Shown here: positions 60,251-64,000 of the stretch, piece after piece
How the letters are laid out: each line of letters begins with the position of its first letter
How positions within the stretch are numbered: position 1 is the first letter of the stretch
Assembly (NCBI RefSeq): GCF_001548395.1
Contig: NZ_AP017367.1
Span: 1,277,001 to 1,341,000 of the forward strand
Direction: 5' to 3'
Source of the DNA: Leptolyngbya sp. O-77
GTDB taxonomy: Bacteria; Cyanobacteriota; Cyanobacteriia; Elainellales; Elainellaceae
Length of the DNA stretch: 64,000 bases
Made by a program: the position numbers and the translations under genes
The notes under the pieces: generated by a model
What the model was told of the DNA's origin: nothing
Seen by the model: the letters and a program-made list of their open reading frames with translations, nothing else
The model's database searches: none

Positions 60251-61645
60251 ATGTTCGACCTTTCCCATGCCGATGCAACGGCGATCGCCACTGCGGTTCG
60301 CGCCCAGAAACTCACTGCTGAGACGGTAGTGAGGGCTGCGCTGGCGCAGATTGATGCGCTGGATGGCAAGCTGAATGCTTTTACTGACGTGCTGCGGGAG
60401 CAGGCGTTGCAGGAGGCAGTGGCCGTGGATAGGGCGATCGCCGCTGGGCAAGATCCGGGGCCCCTGGCAGGCGTGCCCTTTGCAGTCAAAAACCTGCTGG
60501 ATATTGCAGGGGTCGTCACGCTGGCAGGCTCCAAAATCAACCGCGACAAGCCCCCAGCCTCGACGGATGCGACAACTGTGGCTGCCCTGCGAAAAGCGGG
60601 CGCGGTGCTGCTGGGCGGGCTGAATATGGACGAATACGCCTATGGGTTTGTGACGGAAAACAGCCACTACGGCGCAACGCATAATCCCCACGACCTGAGC
60701 CGGGTCGCAGGCGGATCGTCTGGCGGGTCGGCGGCGGCGGTGGCGGGCGGGCTAGTGCCCCTCTCGCTGGGGTCAGATACAAACGGATCAATCCGCGTTC
60801 CGGCAGCGTTTTGCGGCATTTTTGGGCTAAAGCCGACCTATGGACGAGTTTCCCGCGCCGGTTCTGCCCTATTCTGCGCCAGCCTTGACCATATCGGCCC
60901 CTTTGCTCGCTCGGTGCGCGATATTGCCCTCAGCTTTGATCTCATGCACGGGCCCGATCCCCGCGATCCGGTGTGCAGTTCTCGACCCGCCGAACCAACC
61001 CTGTCACAATTGGATCGGGGCATCGACGGATTGCGAATTGCTGTCGCTGATGGCTACTTTGCCACAGGCGGACAGCCAGAGGTGTTTGCCGCTGTGGAAA
61101 CTGTCGCCCGGGCCTTGGGCGCGACGGAGCGCATTATCTTACCTGAAGCACACCGCGCCCGCGCTGCTGCGTATCTAATCACCACCTGCGAAGGCAGCAA
61201 TCTGCACTTGCCAAACCTGAAGACGCGCCCCCACGACTTTGACCCCGCCACGCGCGATCGCTTTTTGTCCGGTGCGCTTATCCCTGCCAGTTGGTATCTC
61301 CAGGCGCAGCGGTTTCGGCGCTGGTATGGCGATCGCCTTGCGGAACTCTTTCAGCACGTCGATCTAATCCTTGCACCCACCACGCCCTGTGCCGCGCCGC
61401 TGATTGGGCAAGAAACCATAACCCTTGGCGGGCAAGAAATGCTCACCCGCCCCAACTTGGGATTGTATACACAACCGCTTTCTTTCATTGGGCTGCCGAT
61501 CTTATCTGTCCCCGTACAGCAGTCAGGCGGGCTGCCCCTCGGCGTGCAAATCATCGCCGCGCCCTACAATGAATCACTGGTGCTCCGAGCAGGCGCATTT
61601 TTGGAACAGGCTGGCGTAGTTGCGGCTCCGGTGGCACGGGTTTGA
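60251..61645 (+). CDS. AtzE-family amidase
   Basis: A 464-residue amidase-signature enzyme with a Lys-cisSer-Ser triad: K80 (PFAVKNLLD), the Ser pair in GGSSGGS at 154-160 and the nucleophile S180 in SLGSDTNGSIRVPA. Its small upstream partner and its overall likeness point to AtzE, which hydrolyses 1-carboxybiuret in cyanuric-acid-type catabolism. In organisms without atzD, the pair may act on another urea-like amide. No AtzD/AtzH-like genes are in the window. Cytosolic heterotetramer in the known system. The convergent neighbour is the YG-repeat RTX gene (28-bp gap). Confidence 0.87.
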   Translation: MFDLSHADATAIATAVRAQKLTAETVVRAALAQIDALDGKLNAFTDVLREQALQEAVAVDRAIAAGQDPGPLAGVPFAVKNLLDIAGVVTLAGSKINRDKPPASTDATTVAALRKAGAVLLGGLNMDEYAYGFVTENSHYGATHNPHDLSRVAGGSSGGSAAAVAGGLVPLSLGSDTNGSIRVPAAFCGIFGLKPTYGRVSRAGSALFCASLDHIGPFARSVRDIALSFDLMHGPDPRDPVCSSRPAEPTLSQLDRGIDGLRIAVADGYFATGGQPEVFAAVETVARALGATERIILPEAHRARAAAYLITTCEGSNLHLPNLKTRPHDFDPATRDRFLSGALIPASWYLQAQRFRRWYGDRLAELFQHVDLILAPTTPCAAPLIGQETITLGGQEMLTRPNLGLYTQPLSFIGLPILSVPVQQSGGLPLGVQIIAAPYNESLVLRAGAFLEQAGVVAAPVARV

Positions 61646-61673
61646 AGCAGGATACTGCCGATCTTTTGGGGGC

Positions 61674-63647
61674 TTACCCAACCTGCAAAAAGTGGATCAA
61701 ATCGCCTGCCGTGTGGAACACCTCGCTGCCAATCTGGAAGCGTTCCATATTCCAGATGGTTTGCGTCCAGGCGGAATCCCTACCTTGTCCATTCTGTGTT
61801 CCAACGATGCGTAAACCGCTATTGCCCAAAGCGGTCACCGTCATGGTCTGCAAATCGAGAAAATCCAGGATCACCAGATCATTCCCTGTGCCGCCGTCCA
61901 GCGTTCCCTGGCCGATGCCGACTTGGAATGTATCGTCCCCACTGCCGCCAGAAATCAGCGCATCCTGGATGGCAAACGTCGTTCCTGAAATTGTGATCAG
62001 GTCATTTCCGTCGCCACCACTGACGCTGCTATTCACAGTGCCATACGCTGTATGACTGTAGAACCCATCACGACTGTAAGGGGTTGGGATACTAGAAACC
62101 CCTCCAGAGATTCTGATAACATCATTGCCATCGCCGCCCTCGACGTGCCCGTCCTGCACACCATAGGCAACGCTTTGGCTACCGGGCACTTCCCGAGCGG
62201 TCGTTGCCGCAGAAATGATGGCAGAAATGATGATTGTGTCATTGCCGCGATCGCCTAAAACATTTGCCCTATAGACTCCGTAGGCGATCGCCGTCTGACT
62301 CTCGCTAGGCAAGTCAACGACAGACTGTGCCCTAGCCTCGATCTGCAATATATCGTCACCATTCCCCCCGCTCAGACTACTATGGGAAATGCCATAACTA
62401 GCAGCTTGGACTCCGCTTGTGCCTCGCCCTAGATAAGAATTTGTGCTTGTCCCACTGACAATTGCGACCAAATCGTCGCCATCACCCCCTGCAACTGATG
62501 AATGGTCGATGCCATAGGCCAAAGCCTTTGCTCCTCCATAGGCAAATGCAGAAGTGTGCACGTTGATGCGAATCGTGTCGTTGCCTTGATCGCCGCGCAC
62601 GTCGCTGCGCTGAACCCCATAGCCAGCACCAATCGCGACACCAAATCGCTGCGAACTCGCAATGGTTGTAGCATTGAGAATAATTTCATCATCGTCCTCG
62701 CCGCCAGAAATTGTGCTGCTGCTTACGCCATAGCTTTCAGGTTGGTTACCAATCACTTGGCCAACTGCGTAGGCAGAAACCATAATGCGATCGCCCCCAT
62801 TGCCCCCCTCGACAAGGCTGCGATCCACACCGTAGCTTTTGCTCGTTCCTGAAAAGTAATCTCTAGACAGGCTGTTGGCCGCAAGATCGAGCGTGTCGTT
62901 TCCGTCGCCCATCTGCACAGCGCTATCTACAAGCCCGTAGGTCAGTGTATTCGCAAACCCTGTACCTTCGCCCGTTGCCGTGATGGTGACGATATCATTG
63001 CCGCCATGAGTGGCGATCGCCCCCTGCTTCACCCCATATCCTGCACCCGTCGTTTGGGAACCCGACCCGCGTCCGATTGCTGTAATGTTGATTCGGTCGT
63101 CGCCTGTGCCCACGGTAATGGAGCCACTCAGCAGACCGTAGCCGCTGGCAGGGTGGAAAAACCATCGGTCACCCGTTTCGGCCAGACCGCTGATGGAAAT
63201 GGTGTGGTTGCCATTGCCGCCATCAAGGGTTGTATTTGATAGCCCAATTCCCGTACTACCGGAGGAAGGAATGCGCGCTGTGATCAAACTCCGGGCGGTA
63301 ATGGTGAATGTGTCGTCGCCATCGCCCCCGTGCAGCGAGCTAAAGCGTATCCCATAGGCTGTTGAAAAAATGCCGTTAGCCGTTGCGGCAACCTCCAGGC
63401 GATCGCCCCCTGCGCCAAGTATGATCTCGCTATTCAGCACACCCGTTGCAGCAGGATTGCCCGCCAAGTTCGTAATCGACACCTGTGCTGTTACCGTGTC
63501 GCTACCCTCAAATGTTTCGATGCGAGCGCGGGCGATCGCCGTCCCAAGGGTTTCGGTTTCACCCGGATCAACCACCTCCAGCGCAACATTCGCCGCAAAC
63601 ACATCGTCGAACGCCGTTCCCAGTAGCAGCCCTGTAAGCTGACCCAT
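61674..63647 (-). CDS. YG-repeat RTX-like secreted protein
   Basis: A 657-residue protein made almost wholly of 13 degenerate repeats of the form (A/S/G)(Y/I)G(V/I/L)xxxxV/L-xGGxGxDxIxIxA (for example AYGIDHSSVAGGDGDDLVAI, SYGISHSSLSGGNGDDILQI, AYGVQDGHVEGGDGNDVIRI). GGxGxD turns would bind Ca2+ as in RTX beta-rolls. The C-terminus (FLDLQTMTV...WTQTIWNMERFQIGSEVF) resembles cyanobacterial RTX ends exported by type I secretion. There is no signal peptide. Probably an extracellular structural protein; no enzymatic domain is seen. Confidence 0.85.
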   Translation of the reverse strand: MGQLTGLLLGTAFDDVFAANVALEVVDPGETETLGTAIARARIETFEGSDTVTAQVSITNLAGNPAATGVLNSEIILGAGGDRLEVAATANGIFSTAYGIRFSSLHGGDGDDTFTITARSLITARIPSSGSTGIGLSNTTLDGGNGNHTISISGLAETGDRWFFHPASGYGLLSGSITVGTGDDRINITAIGRGSGSQTTGAGYGVKQGAIATHGGNDIVTITATGEGTGFANTLTYGLVDSAVQMGDGNDTLDLAANSLSRDYFSGTSKSYGVDRSLVEGGNGGDRIMVSAYAVGQVIGNQPESYGVSSSTISGGEDDDEIILNATTIASSQRFGVAIGAGYGVQRSDVRGDQGNDTIRINVHTSAFAYGGAKALAYGIDHSSVAGGDGDDLVAIVSGTSTNSYLGRGTSGVQAASYGISHSSLSGGNGDDILQIEARAQSVVDLPSESQTAIAYGVYRANVLGDRGNDTIIISAIISAATTAREVPGSQSVAYGVQDGHVEGGDGNDVIRISGGVSSIPTPYSRDGFYSHTAYGTVNSSVSGGDGNDLITISGTTFAIQDALISGGSGDDTFQVGIGQGTLDGGTGNDLVILDFLDLQTMTVTALGNSGLRIVGTQNGQGRDSAWTQTIWNMERFQIGSEVFHTAGDLIHFLQVG

Positions 63648-63656
63648 AACAGCACC

Positions 63657-63899
63657 TCAGACAAAAGTAAGAATAAGTAATCCGAGATTGTGCAATCTGG
63701 CATGAACGAAGTTCTGTGATCCGCACAACAGAACCCACCAGAGCACACACTCACCTATATTCTTTCCCAAACTGCTATTTTGGCTACAAAATTTTTGTAT
63801 TTCTTTATCAGACTGTGTTTTACGGCACAAATCAAACAACAACTCAAGCAGATCTGGATAATTTACTAATCCATCTCTATCTGCATCACTTACATTCAC
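63657..63899 (-). CDS. doubtful EF-hand-like fragment
   Basis: An 80-residue frame starting at GTG 63899: VNVSDADRDGLVNYPDLLELLFDLC matches an EF-hand/dockerin calcium loop (DxDxDG..N..DLLEL), followed by sequence of no known kind. An in-frame stop lies just upstream, so it is either a short gene or the remnant of a larger Ca-binding protein. The region to 64000 is A/T-rich and otherwise empty apart from a duplicated TGAGTTCTGAAGA near 63970-63995. Confidence 0.3.
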   Translation of the reverse strand: MNVSDADRDGLVNYPDLLELLFDLCRKTQSDKEIQKFCSQNSSLGKNIGECVLWWVLLCGSQNFVHARLHNLGLLILTFV

Positions 63900-64000
63900 A
63901 CCTTACCTTCACACAGGTCTTGAGAAGAGTATCGTAGCTACCGTCAACCATCAGCGTTTCTACATGTCAATGAGTTCTGAAGAAATGAGTTCTGAAGATT

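Noticed and set aside
1..64000. tRNA, rRNA and CRISPR arrays
   Set aside because: I scanned the spacers by eye for T-arm GGTTCRAxTCC patterns and for regularly spaced repeats with unique spacers and found none; a covariance search would be needed to be certain.

Overview
The window is chromosomal DNA from a cyanobacterium. Nearly every gene and spacer carries the HIP1 octamer GCGATCGC. The gene content includes a light-dependent protochlorophyllide reductase, PsaK, a principal sigma factor, a PatD-like protein, two site-2 proteases and several cyanobacteria-type families (DUF1822, DUF928, DUF3110, CHASE2/CHAT). The GC-rich coding style and many short intergenic tandem repeats fit a Leptolyngbya-like filamentous lineage, but that placement is inference. 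No rRNA, tRNA or CRISPR array was recognised.

Layout. 0.2-9.3 kb: a frameshifted LysE-type exporter, a glutaredoxin-like protein, cysH, an MBL-fold exonuclease, a GNAT protein, an OmpR-type regulator, por, a TPR protein and aroQ. 9.5-18.1 kb: a 45-residue protein, a GAF/histidine-kinase-like protein lacking its phospho-acceptor His, a glycosyltransferase divergent from a GerMN-like exported protein with a perfect CRP-type palindrome between them, a small transcription unit behind a BlaI/MecI-like operator, and an alpha/beta hydrolase. 18.2-23.5 kb: a minus-strand cassette of a sigma-70-like factor, a DUF1822 protein, an 879-residue CHAT-CHASE2 membrane protein and a DUF928 exported protein. 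23.7-30.9 kb: trpF, psaK, a site-2 protease, an FHA protein, purU, wecB and a metallophosphoesterase. 30.9-37.5 kb: the rpmG-rpsR-RNase R cluster, moeA, sigA and a DUF3110 protein. 37.6-48.7 kb: murQ, an EGY-type protease, a PIN-domain protein, the bifunctional (p)ppGpp enzyme, patD-zinc-ribbon-GH1 genes, murD and a Uma2 protein. 48.8-51.8 kb: an MBL/beta-CASP-like protein, a 40-residue membrane peptide and a 3-methyladenine glycosylase.

51.8-64.0 kb is the plastic end. Two paralogous ELWxxDGTxxGT/RTX proteins lie among MITE-like elements. One is split by an IS256-family element with a 9-bp target duplication, and removing the element restores the frame exactly. Next come a low-GC P-loop kinase, two small exported proteins, an AtzG/AtzE-like pair and a 657-residue protein with 13 YG...GGxGxD repeats.

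Genes that plausibly work together: the CHAT-CHASE2 cassette (signal sensing, proteolysis and transcription control, inferred); rpmG-rpsR-rnr (translation and RNA decay); murQ and murD (cell wall, not adjacent); AtzG with AtzE; patD with the zinc-ribbon gene (4-bp overlap). Several genes (LysE, GH1, the transposase) carry one-base shifts, mostly at homopolymers, so some apparent pseudogenes may be sequence errors.
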